From: Brevundimonas sp.
GTDB lineage: Bacteria; Pseudomonadota; Alphaproteobacteria; Caulobacterales; Caulobacteraceae
Assembly (NCBI GenBank): GCA_004296955.1
Contig: SCVB01000017.1
Location: 1-54,389, forward strand
Direction: 5' to 3'
Length of the DNA stretch: 54,389 bases
Part shown: piece by piece, positions 17,601 through 26,442 of the stretch
Numbering within the stretch: the stretch's first letter is position 1
How the letters are laid out: the number at the start of each line of letters is the position of its first letter
The notes under the pieces: generated by a model
What the model was told of the DNA's origin: nothing
What the model saw: the letters and a program-made list of their open reading frames with translations, nothing else
Databases searched by the model: none
Program-made: the position numbers and the translations under genes

Positions 17601-19475
17601 ATCGCTGAACTGCAGACCGCCGCCGCGCGGGTCCTCCAGCAGGAATTCGTGGACGTGGATGTCCGGCTCGCCCGCCGGGCGCAGGGCGTGGCCCCACTCC
17701 TCGAGCGTCTTCAGACCCATGTCGGCGAGGATCGGCAGCACATCCGACAAAGGCACCGCCGCGCCGCGGCGATAGAGTTTGAAGCGAAGGTTGAGCGGCC
17801 CGTCGCGGTCGGTGCGGAAGGCCCGCACGGCCACCGGATCGCCGCCGTCGTTCAGCCCCGTGTCGTTGAGAGCGTCGACGGCCTGCAGGTCGCGCACGGC
17901 CTCGGTCGCGTCATAGCGGTCGCGATAGCCGGCGCCGAAGGCCTCGGCCCAGCGGGCGCTGAGCGGACCGACGGCGACGTCGTCGACATCGGCCTCGCGC
18001 AGGGCGCTCTCAAAACGGTCGATCCAGCTGCGTCCTGCCTCGGCGATCTCGGCGTCCAGCGCCGCCTGATCCGGGCACGGATGATCTCCCGGCGTAACGC
18101 CGATGATATAGTGGATGCGGACCAGCGGCTGGTCGGACAGCTGCGGATACCAGGCCGAGAGCCGGCCGCCCCAGGCCCGGGCCAGGATCTTGCCGATCCG
18201 CTCACGGACCGAAGCGTCGAAACGCTCGCGCGGGATGAAGGCGAGGACCGAGACGAAGCGGTCGAACGGGTCCTGCCGGGTGAAGGTCTTGATCCGCGGC
18301 CGGTCGTGCAGGTGCAGAATGCCGAGGGCGATCTCGAGCAGCTCGTTCTCGCTGACCTGGAAGAGTTCGTCGCGGGGGTAGTTTTCGAGGATGTTCTTGA
18401 GCCGCTTTTCGCTGTGGCTGCCCGCCGCCTTGCCGGCGCGGATCAAGGCGTTGGCGACCTTGCGGCGGATCAGCGGCACCTGGGTGGCGGTCTTGTCATA
18501 GGCCTCGGCCGTGAACAGGCCGACGAACCGGGTCTCGCCCGAGGGCCGGCCGTCGGGCCCGAACCGCTTGACCCCGATATAGTCCATGTAGGCGCGGCGG
18601 TGGACGCGGGAACGGACATTGGCCTTGGCCACGGTCACCGGTTCGGACAGGTCCAGCTGCCGCTTCATCGACCGCGTCAGCACCGCCGGTTCATTGGCGC
18701 GGCGCAGGACGGTGCGCTCGGGATCGACCAGGACGCCGAGGCCGACGCCCGACTGCGACAGGGGCGCCTCGGCCTCGTAGCCGCCGTCCTGATTGCGCGG
18801 ATAGTCATAGTCGCGCGCGCCGAGGAAGACGAAATGATCGGCCTGCAGCCACTGCAGGAAGGCCAGGTTCTCGGCCAGGACCTCCGGATCGACGCCGCGG
18901 GGGGAGGCCTCGAGATGGGCGATCGAGCGCGCCATCAGGGCGTTCATGGCGGCATGATCGGAGACCGCGCCGCGCACATCGGCCATGGTCTGGGCCAGGC
19001 CCTCGCCGAGGGCGTCGCGGCGTTCCTGCGGCAGGGGGTCGATGACGACCACGATCAGCGACACCCGCTGGCCCCCGATCTCGACGATCGGATGGTACAT
19101 CGAGCGGACGGTGACCCCGGCCTCCGCCAGTTCGCCCATGACGCTGTCGACGAGGAAGGGGCGGTCGTCCTGGACGATGGCGATGCTGTCGTAGCCGGCC
19201 GGCCGGCCGTCGGCGCCGGTCAGCGGGCCGATGGAGATGCGCGCGGCCTCGCCCGGCCTGTGTTCGCACGCCCGGCCCCAGACCGAGGCCAGCAGGACGC
19301 CGAGGTCGGCGCCGCTCAGCTCGGGCGTCTCATCCGCCGCATAGTCGTCCCAGGCCTGGGCGAGGTAGGAGCGGGCGTCGGGGCCCGGCTGGCCGCCGAC
19401 GGCGGCTGCAAAGCTGGCCTCCAGCGCCTCCAGGGGGATTGCCTGAGGGTGCGGTTGGGCCGTTTCGCCGGACAT
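14610..19475 (-). CDS. gdhZ: NAD-dependent glutamate dehydrogenase, large (180-kDa) type
   Basis: At 1621 residues this belongs to the large NAD-GDH class, which oxidises glutamate to 2-oxoglutarate and ammonia. The N-terminal half holds ACT-like regulatory regions. The catalytic core is in the middle, with [20 protein letters not shown], then [18 protein letters not shown], and the dinucleotide site [16 protein letters not shown]. A helical C-terminal region follows. In Caulobacter the orthologue GdhZ also coordinates FtsZ-ring disassembly with metabolism; by family I infer the same may hold here. A 975-residue open frame antisense to it is a GC-codon shadow. Confidence 0.96.
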   Translation of the reverse strand: [1621 protein letters not shown]

Positions 19476-19611
19476 GGACAGGACTCTTCTGGACGCGGCC
19501 TCGTCAGCGGACCGCCGGAGATGGGCGCCAGACTAGGCCGCTTTGCCGCCCGGGCAAGCGTCCGTGTCGGACGGCGCCTGACTAGGCCAGGCGGCGCGCC
19601 TCGGGAACCCC

Positions 19612-19651
19612 CAAAAACGACGGCGCCGGCCCCGTTTCCGGAGCCGGCGCC
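19612..19651 (-). terminator. Rho-independent terminator of the outer-membrane protein gene
   Basis: Read on the minus strand, GGCGCCGGC and GCCGGCGCC (plus-strand positions 19622-19630 and 19643-19651) form a 9-bp GC stem, followed by GTCG and TTTTT. It lies 30 bases after the stop at 19681. Confidence 0.8.
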
Positions 19652-19680
19652 GCGCCAGGCGAGGTTCGAAGGGCGGCGTC

Positions 19681-20520
19681 CTAGAAGCGGACGTTCATGC
19701 CCAGCTTGATGGCATGCAGCTCCATGCCGTCATTGCCGCGGGCGATGTCCGTGCCGGCGGTGTTCGGCGGCAGGATGAAGGGGTTGGTCGGCCCCGCCGT
19801 GCCCGGGCCGGCCCGGACCACATAGTCGCCGGGCTGCAGGTTGGTGAACAGATATTCGCCGGTCAGGGTGAAGTTGGGCGCCAGGGCCCATTCCACGCCC
19901 GCGCCCAGCTGGTAGCCGTCGGCCTCGTCGTCATTGACGGTCTCGGTGAAGCTGTTGGCGGTGTTGGTGGTGCGGAAGCTGTTCTGCACCTTGGCCATGG
20001 CGCCGCCGCCGGTGACATAGAGCAGGGCCGGGCCGGTGGCGAAGCCGGCGCGCAGCCGCAGGGCCGCCATCGACTCCAGTTCACGGGTGAAGACATAGGC
20101 GGCGGGCGTCGTGCTGAACGAGGTGACCGAATCCTCGACGTCCGCGGCGCTCAGTTCGCCGACGGCGCCGACGACGAAGGCGCCGAACTGCATGTCATAG
20201 CCGAGGCGCACCGAACCCTCGACGCCGGTCGGATCGAGGTCGCAGCCGTCCGCCGGGGTCCGGCCGAGGGCGGCGCCCGAGCAGGAGCCAGGAGAAAAGG
20301 CGCTGGCGGTGGCGCCGCTGAGGACCACGGTATCGTCGAACTGGCCGTCGAAATCGCGGTCGAAGACGAGGCCTTCGCCGGAATCCTCGTTGTTCTCCAG
20401 CACGCCGCCGTAGACGCCGACATAGGGGCCGCTCCAGTCGGGGACCGACTGGGCGAGCGCGGGGGAGGCCACGCCGGCCAGCAGCAGGGTCAGGGACGCG
20501 GCGGAAATCGTCTTCATCAT
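19681..20520 (-). CDS. Outer-membrane beta-barrel protein (OmpA-like porin fold)
   Basis: The start is the ATG pair at 20520, preceded by GAAGGA; readings further upstream have no support. The 279 residues carry a signal peptide (MMKTISAASLTLLLAGVASP ending ALA-Q). The mature part begins with the SGPYVGVYGG strand usual in surface-antigen-type barrels, shows alternating strands such as GYQLGAGVEWALAPNFTLTG, and ends IKLGMNVRF, a BamA-type C-terminal signal. An extracellular or periplasmic loop has DRDFDGQFDD (54-63), which fits a DxDxDG calcium-binding loop. Two Cys lie in a second loop. It is monocistronic, with its own terminator. Confidence 0.88.
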   Translation of the reverse strand: MMKTISAASLTLLLAGVASPALAQSVPDWSGPYVGVYGGVLENNEDSGEGLVFDRDFDGQFDDTVVLSGATASAFSPGSCSGAALGRTPADGCDLDPTGVEGSVRLGYDMQFGAFVVGAVGELSAADVEDSVTSFSTTPAAYVFTRELESMAALRLRAGFATGPALLYVTGGGAMAKVQNSFRTTNTANSFTETVNDDEADGYQLGAGVEWALAPNFTLTGEYLFTNLQPGDYVVRAGPGTAGPTNPFILPPNTAGTDIARGNDGMELHAIKLGMNVRF

Positions 20521-20845
20521 CAGGGAGGTATCCTTCGAGCTCGGCGCGGAACACCCGCGGTTCGCCCTTCCGCCGCCGCTAACGCAGGCTGCGGGCTCCC
20601 TGTTCCGACGCGCCGGGCATTTCGCCACGACCGGGATGGGTCTGTGGCCTGAATGGCGCGCTCGGGGACCCCGGAAAAGACAAGGCCGCCGAACTTGCGT
20701 TCGGCGGCCTGCTTGGACCGGCGCCCAGGAGGGGGGAGGGGTGGCGCCGATCTGTTCCGCCACGGCCTTGGGGGAGGGGAGGGGGCCGCGGCGACAGGTG
20801 TGAAATAGGCGCCGCTTGTGGCCAATCAAGGGCGCCCGGACCGCC
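20521..20845. other. 325-base intergenic region between the barrel gene and the permease gene
   Basis: Both flanking genes are on the minus strand. The region holds the permease terminator (20672-20710), purine-rich runs near 20728-20740 and 20770-20782, and must contain the promoter of the barrel gene, which I could not place. I see no credible coding sequence. Confidence 0.6.
20672..20710 (-). terminator. Rho-independent terminator of the permease gene
   Basis: AGGCCGCCGAAC (20683-20694), loop TTGC and GTTCGGCGGCCT (20699-20710) form a perfect 12-bp stem. On the minus strand it is followed by TGTCTTTTCC. This ends transcription from the gene at 20846-22027. Confidence 0.8.
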
Positions 20846-22027
20846 TCAGCCGGCCCCGGACTGCGGCGGGTTGACGCGGGCCCGCCGGGGCCTCGGCGGC
20901 GCGGGCTCCGTCTCCTCGGCATAGGGTTCGCCGTCGCCGGACAGCAGGATGGCCATCCAGCGCGAGCCTCTGAACTCCGCCAGTATGGCCATGGCCATGA
21001 CCGCCAGCGGCGTCGACAGGAACATCCCGACCACGCCCCACAGCTGGCCCCACAGGGCCAGCGACAGCAGGACCACCACCGGGTCGATATTCTGGTTGTC
21101 GCCCTGCATGCGCGGCTGGATGAAATTGCCGCTGATGAACAGGATCGCCTGCAGGCCGCCCAGCAGGATCAGGGCGGGCCAGTAGCTCTCGAACTGGACG
21201 AGGGCGAACATCGGCGGGGCGAGGCCGGCGACCGCGCCGCCCAGCACCGGGATGAAGCCGACGATGAAGATGACGAAGGTCCAGAACTCGGCGTTCTCAA
21301 GTCCCACCCACCGCATCAGCAGCCAGGCGGCGGCGCAGATCATCGCTCCCGTCACAGTCTGGACCCACAGATAGCCCTCGACCCCGCCGCGCACGCGCTG
21401 GAACACCTCGAGCGCCTCGCCGCGGGCGGTCCGTTCGGGGAACATGCCGATGATCTTGCGCCGGAAGCCGCTCTGCGAGGCCAGCAGGAAGCCGAGATAG
21501 ATCATGACGAAGATGGCGCCGGTCACCACCCCCTGGGCCTGCCGGGCGATCATGGCGAGGTACTGGGGGGCGTCGAGGCGCGAGATCAGCTCGGACGCCG
21601 TCGGCGCGGCGGAAATGCCCAGCAGCCGCGATCCGTCGAGGATGATCTGGTCGAGGCGGGGTCCGATGCGGGACGAGATGTCCGAGGCGTCGGTGAAGAA
21701 GCTGAAGGCGCCGTTGGCGATGAAGGCGATCGAGGCGAAGAAGCCGACCACCACCACCACCAGGGCCGCGAGCCCGGCCCAGCGTCCGGGCACGGGCGTG
21801 CGGTCCTCGATGGACCGCTTCACCCCGTCAATCATGATCATCAGGAAGATGGCCATGGCCAGGGGGGTCAGTATGTCCCTCAGCCAGTACAGGGCGGCGC
21901 CGCCGGCGACGACGGCGATCAGCACCAGGGCGTTGCGGGCCACGGTTGAGGTCGGCAGGGCGATGGGGGGCTTCATCGTCATATGGTCAGGGTCCATGCG
22001 GTCGGCGTCAATCCAGCCTTGAACCAT
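20846..22027 (-). CDS. AI-2E family (PerM-type) membrane permease
   Basis: This is a polytopic inner-membrane protein of up to 393 residues. Hydrophobic segments include [55 protein letters not shown] and [15 protein letters not shown]. The conserved AI-2E motif region is [20 protein letters not shown], then [15 protein letters not shown]. Members export varied substrates, so the substrate is unknown. In-frame ATGs at 22027, 21997, 21982 and 21976 are all possible starts; none has a strong ribosome binding site. It is divergent from the HerA-like gene. Confidence 0.88.
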   Translation of the reverse strand: MVQGWIDADRMDPDHMTMKPPIALPTSTVARNALVLIAVVAGGAALYWLRDILTPLAMAIFLMIMIDGVKRSIEDRTPVPGRWAGLAALVVVVVGFFASIAFIANGAFSFFTDASDISSRIGPRLDQIILDGSRLLGISAAPTASELISRLDAPQYLAMIARQAQGVVTGAIFVMIYLGFLLASQSGFRRKIIGMFPERTARGEALEVFQRVRGGVEGYLWVQTVTGAMICAAAWLLMRWVGLENAEFWTFVIFIVGFIPVLGGAVAGLAPPMFALVQFESYWPALILLGGLQAILFISGNFIQPRMQGDNQNIDPVVVLLSLALWGQLWGVVGMFLSTPLAVMAMAILAEFRGSRWMAILLSGDGEPYAEETEPAPPRPRRARVNPPQSGAG

Positions 22028-22074
22028 TCCCGCCGCCGGTAGAGCATGAGCGCCGCCCCCCGCCCGGAGTTCCC

Positions 22075-23655
22075 ATGTCTGAAGCCGCCCCCGGCCTGTT
22101 CCTCGGCCAATCCTCGGACAGCGGCGCTGGCCGGCCGGAACAGCTGCTGTTCCACCGCGCCAACCGTCACGGCGTCGTCGCCGGCGCCACCGGCACGGGC
22201 AAGACCGTCACCCTGCAGATCATGGCCCAGGGCTTTTCCGACGCCGGCGTGCCGGTCTTCTGCGCCGATGTGAAGGGCGATCTGTCCGGCATCTGCGTGC
22301 CGGGATCGCCGAACGAGAAACTGCTGGCCCGCGCCGCCGGCATGGGGCTGACCCTGACGCCCCGGGCCGCCCCGACGGTGTTCTGGGACCTCTACGGCCT
22401 CAAGGGCCACCCGATCCGCACCACGGTCAGCGAGATCGGGCCCCTGCTTCTGGCCCGGATGCTGAACCTCAACGAGGTGCAGGAAGGCGTGCTGTCGGTG
22501 CTGTTCCATGTCGCCGACCAGGAAGGCCTGCTGCTGCTCGACCTCGACGACCTGCGGGCGATGCTGGTCCATGTCGGGGAGAACGCCGACCGCATCGGCC
22601 GCGAGGTCGGCAATGTCGCCCCCGCCTCCATCGCCTCCATCCAGCGCGCCATCCTTCAGCTCGAGCAGCAGGGCGGCAAGGCTTTCTTCGGCGAACCGGC
22701 CCTGCGGCTGGAGGACATGATGCGCACCGGCCTCGACGGCCGCGGCCAGGTCAATGTGCTGGACGCCACGAAGCTGATGGCCAGTCCGCGCCTCTACGCG
22801 GCCTTCCTGCTGTGGCTGCTGTCGGAACTGTTCGAACAGCTGCCCGAGGTCGGCGACCCCGAGAAGCCGCGCCTCGTCTTCTTCTTCGACGAGGCCCATC
22901 TGCTGTTCAACGACACGCCCGACGCCCTGCGCGAAAAGGTCGAACAGGTCGTCCGGCTGATCCGCTCCAAGGGCGTCGGCGTCTATTTCGTCACCCAGAA
23001 CCCGGCCGATATTCCCGACAGCGTCCTGGCCCAGCTGGGCAACCGCATCCAGCACGCCCTGCGCGCCTACACTCCCGCCGAACAGCGCGGGCTGAGGGCG
23101 GCGTCGGACAGTTTCCGCGCCAATCCCGCCTTTGACACCGCCGAGGCCATCCAGGGTCTGGGCGTCGGCGAGGCCCTGGTCTCGACCCTCGACGAAAAGG
23201 GCGCCCCGCATGTCGTGGCCCGCACCATGATCCGCCCGCCCGACAGCCGCCTCGGCCCCGCCACCGACGCCGAACGCGCCGCCGTCATGGCCGCCAGTCC
23301 GGTGCGCGGCCTCTATGAGGCCGTGGTCGACCGCGAATCCGCCGAGGAAATCCTCGCCGCCCGCCGGGGCGAGGCGGATCAGACGGCCGCCGAGGCGAAA
23401 CTGGCCGAGGCGCGCGCCAAGGCCGACGCCCTGGCCGCGAAAGACGCCGAAAAGGCCGCCGCCGCCCGCGACAAGCTGGAGGCGCGCGAGCAGGCCCGGT
23501 ACGAGCGCGAATCCGCCCGCCCCCGCGCCCCGGCCCGCCGCTCGACCCGCGAAACCCCGATCGAGGCCGCGACCAAATCCGTCCTGCGCACGGCAGGCAG
23601 CACGATCACGCGGGAACTGCTCCGGGGTCTGCTGGGCGGGTTGCGGCGGCGGTGA
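22075..23655 (+). CDS. HerA-like P-loop ATPase (DUF853 / YjgR family)
   Basis: This 526-residue protein has Walker A in [18 protein letters not shown], the [12 protein letters not shown] strand, Walker B in [12 protein letters not shown] and a sensor region [15 protein letters not shown], matching the DUF853/YjgR branch of HerA-FtsK ATPases. The C-terminal 90 residues are a charged helical stretch rich in Ala, Lys and Glu (coiled coil). The ATG at 22075 follows CGGAG; an ATG at 21946 in the same frame lacks support and would overlap the divergent permease. The role in bacteria is poorly defined, probably DNA-related by family. Confidence 0.88.
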   Translation: MSEAAPGLFLGQSSDSGAGRPEQLLFHRANRHGVVAGATGTGKTVTLQIMAQGFSDAGVPVFCADVKGDLSGICVPGSPNEKLLARAAGMGLTLTPRAAPTVFWDLYGLKGHPIRTTVSEIGPLLLARMLNLNEVQEGVLSVLFHVADQEGLLLLDLDDLRAMLVHVGENADRIGREVGNVAPASIASIQRAILQLEQQGGKAFFGEPALRLEDMMRTGLDGRGQVNVLDATKLMASPRLYAAFLLWLLSELFEQLPEVGDPEKPRLVFFFDEAHLLFNDTPDALREKVEQVVRLIRSKGVGVYFVTQNPADIPDSVLAQLGNRIQHALRAYTPAEQRGLRAASDSFRANPAFDTAEAIQGLGVGEALVSTLDEKGAPHVVARTMIRPPDSRLGPATDAERAAVMAASPVRGLYEAVVDRESAEEILAARRGEADQTAAEAKLAEARAKADALAAKDAEKAAAARDKLEAREQARYERESARPRAPARRSTRETPIEAATKSVLRTAGSTITRELLRGLLGGLRRR

Positions 23656-23957
23656 GTTCGTTCCGGCCCCCCTATCCGGCGAAGGTTGTGCTTCTGCTTC
23701 CGTTGAAACACCCCGAGCGACTTGCCCCATTCGTCGAGGAATGCCTCATGGATCGGGTGGAGTTGATCGCTGTCGTCGGCGACGGTTGCGTCGAGATCGA
23801 GAACGAGATTGACGAACTTGTCGTTGGCGATGGCTCGGACAAGGCCCGCTTTGTCACCACCAGTTCTCATCCGGACGAGCCCTTGGCCGATGCTTTGAGC
23901 ATGGCCGAGCTCTGGTTCACCGACGGCGAAAACCGGGTGGAGCTAATCTGTCTCTAG
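23652..23957 (+). CDS. Hypothetical protein with atypical base composition
   Basis: This 101-residue protein starts with GTG at 23652, overlapping the stop of the HerA-like gene (GTGA). I do not recognise the family. It opens with a [20 protein letters not shown] strand-helix, continues with [20 protein letters not shown] and ends [17 protein letters not shown]. It looks like a small alpha/beta domain. Third codon positions are less GC-rich than in the neighbours (codons such as GTT, CTT and TTG are frequent), which suggests recent acquisition. The stop is shared with mltA through a CTAG. Confidence 0.7.
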   Translation: MSSFRPPYPAKVVLLLPLKHPERLAPFVEECLMDRVELIAVVGDGCVEIENEIDELVVGDGSDKARFVTTSSHPDEPLADALSMAELWFTDGENRVELICL

Positions 23958-25099
23958 CGGTCCCGCGGAACCAGCCGCCACATCCTGAGCGGATGGCGCA
24001 CCGACCCCGCCTCCTCGCCGGCCGCCGCGCCGCGGCCCATGTAGAAGTCGGCGCGGACCGGGCCGCGGATGGCCGAGCCGGTGTCCAGCGCCATCACCAG
24101 ACCCTGATAGCTGGCCCGGGCCCCGGTCAGATTGCCTCCGTCGGCGCTGATCCAGACCAGGTCGCCATAGCGCCAGTGGGCCGGGTCGACCGCGATCGAG
24201 CGGCGGGCGATCAGCGGAATCCCTGCCGCCCCGTTCGGATGGCCGCCGTCGTCCGGGTCGACCGCGAAGAAGATGTAGCGGGGGTTCAGCGCCATCACCG
24301 CCCGCGCCTCGGGACCGCGATGGGCCGCCAGCCAGGCGCGGATCGCCTCGCCCGAGGTGCCGTTGGCCGGCAACAGCCCCTGTTCCGCCATCGGCCGGGC
24401 GATGCCGGTGAACGGCCGGCCGTTGTCGGCGGCATAGGCGGCGCGAGCCGTGGTTCCGTCCTCGAACGTCAGGTATCCCGAGCCCTGGATCTGCATGAAG
24501 AACAGGTCTTCGGCCCGCATCCAGGCGAGGGCGGAAGCCTCCAGCTCCTCGCGGGGCGCCGCCTCGATATCGGCGCGGACCGCCATGACGTCGCCGCGCG
24601 TCCAGTAGGCCGGACGCGGCAGGACGGGCATGTCGAACTCGGCGTCAGGGGCGTGGCGGGCGGCGTACTCCGGCGCAAAATAGGACGTCAGCAGGCCCGG
24701 ACCGCCGTCCGCCGTCACGGCCGCCACAACGGTGAAGCCGCTCTCGAAGAAGGCCCGCGCCATCGAGGGGGTCACGGGTTTCGAGGTCTGTTTGATGTGC
24801 ATGGCCCGGGCGCACTGGGTGCGGGAGGCGGCGTCGCGGGCGACGGCGCAACCGGCGGCCCAGGCCTCGAAGGCCGCCAGATGGTCCTCGTCGTTCCAGC
24901 CGGGCAGGGTCGCGGGGCCTTGCCCTTCCGGAGCCGGGGCGGGTCCGGGCGACGGCGCGGGGGCCGGAGCCGTCGTCCCCGTCTCCGGCGAAACCGGCGG
25001 GGCGGTCGGCGTTGTGGCGCAGGCGGCGAGCGTCAAGGCGAGGCCGACAAGGACCGTCGCGCCGGAAAGCCCCCGGCGGCGCGCGCCGCCCGACATCAT
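23954..25099 (-). CDS. mltA: Membrane-bound lytic murein transglycosylase A
   Basis: MltA cleaves the MurNAc-GlcNAc bond in peptidoglycan to make 1,6-anhydro products. I start it at the ATGATG overlapping the Tim44-gene stop. The N-terminus is a lipoprotein signal with lipobox LAAC, followed by a Pro/Thr/Ala-rich linker. The MltA domain includes LLTSYFAPEYAARHAPD and FFMQIQGSGYLTF. The C-terminal 3D domain has GDLVWISADG and ALDTGSAIRGPVRADFYMG, with its conserved Asp residues. The earlier ATG at 25171 would disrupt the signal peptide. Confidence 0.94.
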   Translation of the reverse strand: MMSGGARRRGLSGATVLVGLALTLAACATTPTAPPVSPETGTTAPAPAPSPGPAPAPEGQGPATLPGWNDEDHLAAFEAWAAGCAVARDAASRTQCARAMHIKQTSKPVTPSMARAFFESGFTVVAAVTADGGPGLLTSYFAPEYAARHAPDAEFDMPVLPRPAYWTRGDVMAVRADIEAAPREELEASALAWMRAEDLFFMQIQGSGYLTFEDGTTARAAYAADNGRPFTGIARPMAEQGLLPANGTSGEAIRAWLAAHRGPEARAVMALNPRYIFFAVDPDDGGHPNGAAGIPLIARRSIAVDPAHWRYGDLVWISADGGNLTGARASYQGLVMALDTGSAIRGPVRADFYMGRGAAAGEEAGSVRHPLRMWRLVPRDR

Positions 25100-25740
25100 G
25101 CGGCGGCGGGTTCGGTGCGGGCCAGGACCCAGTTGGGATCGCTGGCGCCCAGGGTGCGCTCGAAGGTCCACAGTTCGGCGACGCGGCGTTCCTCGATCTG
25201 CGGCTCGGCGGAAACGTCGGCGGAGGTCACCGTATTGCGCAGTTCGGCGAGGAAACGGACCTTGGCCGTCGCCCGGTTCTCCTCGGCCGAGGCCAGTTCC
25301 AGATCGGCCCGGGCCGGGTGAAGGAATTCGGCGACCTCGGTCTCGCCGCGGCTCTCGCGCGCGGCGATGCCGGCCTCGAACGAGGCCATGACGGTCGGGG
25401 TCAGCAGCGGCTTCAGGGTCTCGCGATCGCCGGCGGCGTAGGCGCGGACAATGGTTTCATGGGCCTGGCGGGCGCCTTCGAGGAAGCGCAGCGGGTCAAA
25501 GGCGGGGTCGCGGGCCTTCAGACCGGCGATGGAGGCCAGGGTGACGGCGTCGAGCACATTGGGCCGGCCGGGGCTTTGGTCGGCGGCGGAGGCGGCCGGG
25601 GCCAGGGCGGGCTTGGCGCGGGCGTCGTCCTCCGGCTGGCGGCCGACCTTCTTGCCCAGCACATTATAGAGCTGGAACAGGACCACGGCGGCGATCACGG
25701 CGAAGATGACGATCTGGATCTGAACCGGCGGCACTGGCAA
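25096..25740 (-). CDS. Tim44/TimA-like domain protein, membrane anchored
   Basis: This 214-residue protein begins with a single membrane segment (PPVQIQIVIFAVIAAVVLFQ). A charged linker leads to a Tim44-like domain from about residue 80: FLEGARQAHETIVRAYAAGD, then LKPLLTPTVMASFEAGI and TVTSADVSAEPQI. Bacterial Tim44-domain proteins sit in the inner membrane facing the cytoplasm. Their job is unclear, though the mitochondrial relative helps protein import. Its stop overlaps the mltA start, so the two are translationally coupled. secB is divergent, 188 bases away. Confidence 0.88.
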   Translation of the reverse strand: MPVPPVQIQIVIFAVIAAVVLFQLYNVLGKKVGRQPEDDARAKPALAPAASAADQSPGRPNVLDAVTLASIAGLKARDPAFDPLRFLEGARQAHETIVRAYAAGDRETLKPLLTPTVMASFEAGIAARESRGETEVAEFLHPARADLELASAEENRATAKVRFLAELRNTVTSADVSAEPQIEERRVAELWTFERTLGASDPNWVLARTEPAAA

Positions 25741-25842
25741 TCCTTGGCTGGCGGCCGGGCGGGAGCCGGACGCGAGGGGAGACGATTAGGGGCTGATATG
25801 GGGACGCGCAACCGGAACCGCCCTGCCCGCAGGCGAGCATCG

Positions 25843-25870
25843 TTGCCGCACCCTGCGCCTCGTGCTAGTC
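25843..25870 (+). promoter_or_regulatory. Candidate Caulobacter-type housekeeping promoter for secB
   Basis: TTGCCGC (25843-25849) and GCTAGTC (25864-25870) with a 14-base spacer closely fit the Caulobacter sigma-73 pattern TTGACGS-N10-14-GCTANAWC. It lies about 60 bases before the secB ATG. Confidence 0.45.
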
Positions 25871-25928
25871 GCCGCGCCTTCCCGGCGCCTTATTCCGGCG
25901 TCGCCCACTCTTTCAGACAGACCGACCG

Positions 25929-26432
25929 ATGACCGACGCCGCGCCTCCTTCCGACGCCAAGACCGCCGCCCCGCAGGCCCCGTCCGGTCCCGGCTTCCGC
26001 ATCGTGGCCCAGTACGTCAAGGATCTCTCCTTCGAGAACCCCAAGGCCCCCGACAGCCTGCGCGTCGACGGCAAGCCCGGCATCGACATGGGCGTCGAGA
26101 TGAACGCCCAGGGCCGGCCCGACGGTCTGTTCGAGGTCGATCTGCGCCTGACCATCAAGGCCACCACCGAGGCCATGACGGTCTTCAACATCGAGCTGCT
26201 GTACGGCGGCCTGTTCGCCCTGCAGGGCGTGCCCGAGCAGGACATCGAGCCGCTGCTGCTCATCGAATGCCCGCGCTACCTGTTCCCGTTCGCCCGCGAG
26301 ATCATCGCCCGGGCGACCTCGGACGGCGGCTTCTACCCGCCCTTCATGCTGGACCCGATCGACTTCGCCGGCATCTACGTCGCCCGCCAGCAGTCCATCG
26401 CCCGCGGCCCGGCGGAAGCCGGACAGGCGTAG
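25929..26432 (+). CDS. secB: Protein-export chaperone SecB
   Basis: SecB is the tetrameric cytosolic chaperone that holds precursors unfolded and hands them to SecA. The 167 residues contain [36 protein letters not shown] and [18 protein letters not shown], all hallmark stretches, and the [14 protein letters not shown] segment near the end. The length is normal. It faces dnaQ with 10 bases between the converging stops. Confidence 0.97.
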   Translation: MTDAAPPSDAKTAAPQAPSGPGFRIVAQYVKDLSFENPKAPDSLRVDGKPGIDMGVEMNAQGRPDGLFEVDLRLTIKATTEAMTVFNIELLYGGLFALQGVPEQDIEPLLLIECPRYLFPFAREIIARATSDGGFYPPFMLDPIDFAGIYVARQQSIARGPAEAGQA

Positions 26433-26442
26433 GGACGGCGCC

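Noticed and set aside
16782-19709. 975-residue open frame antisense to gdhZ
   Set aside because: It is a GC-rich shadow frame with no recognisable domains opposite a well-supported enzyme.
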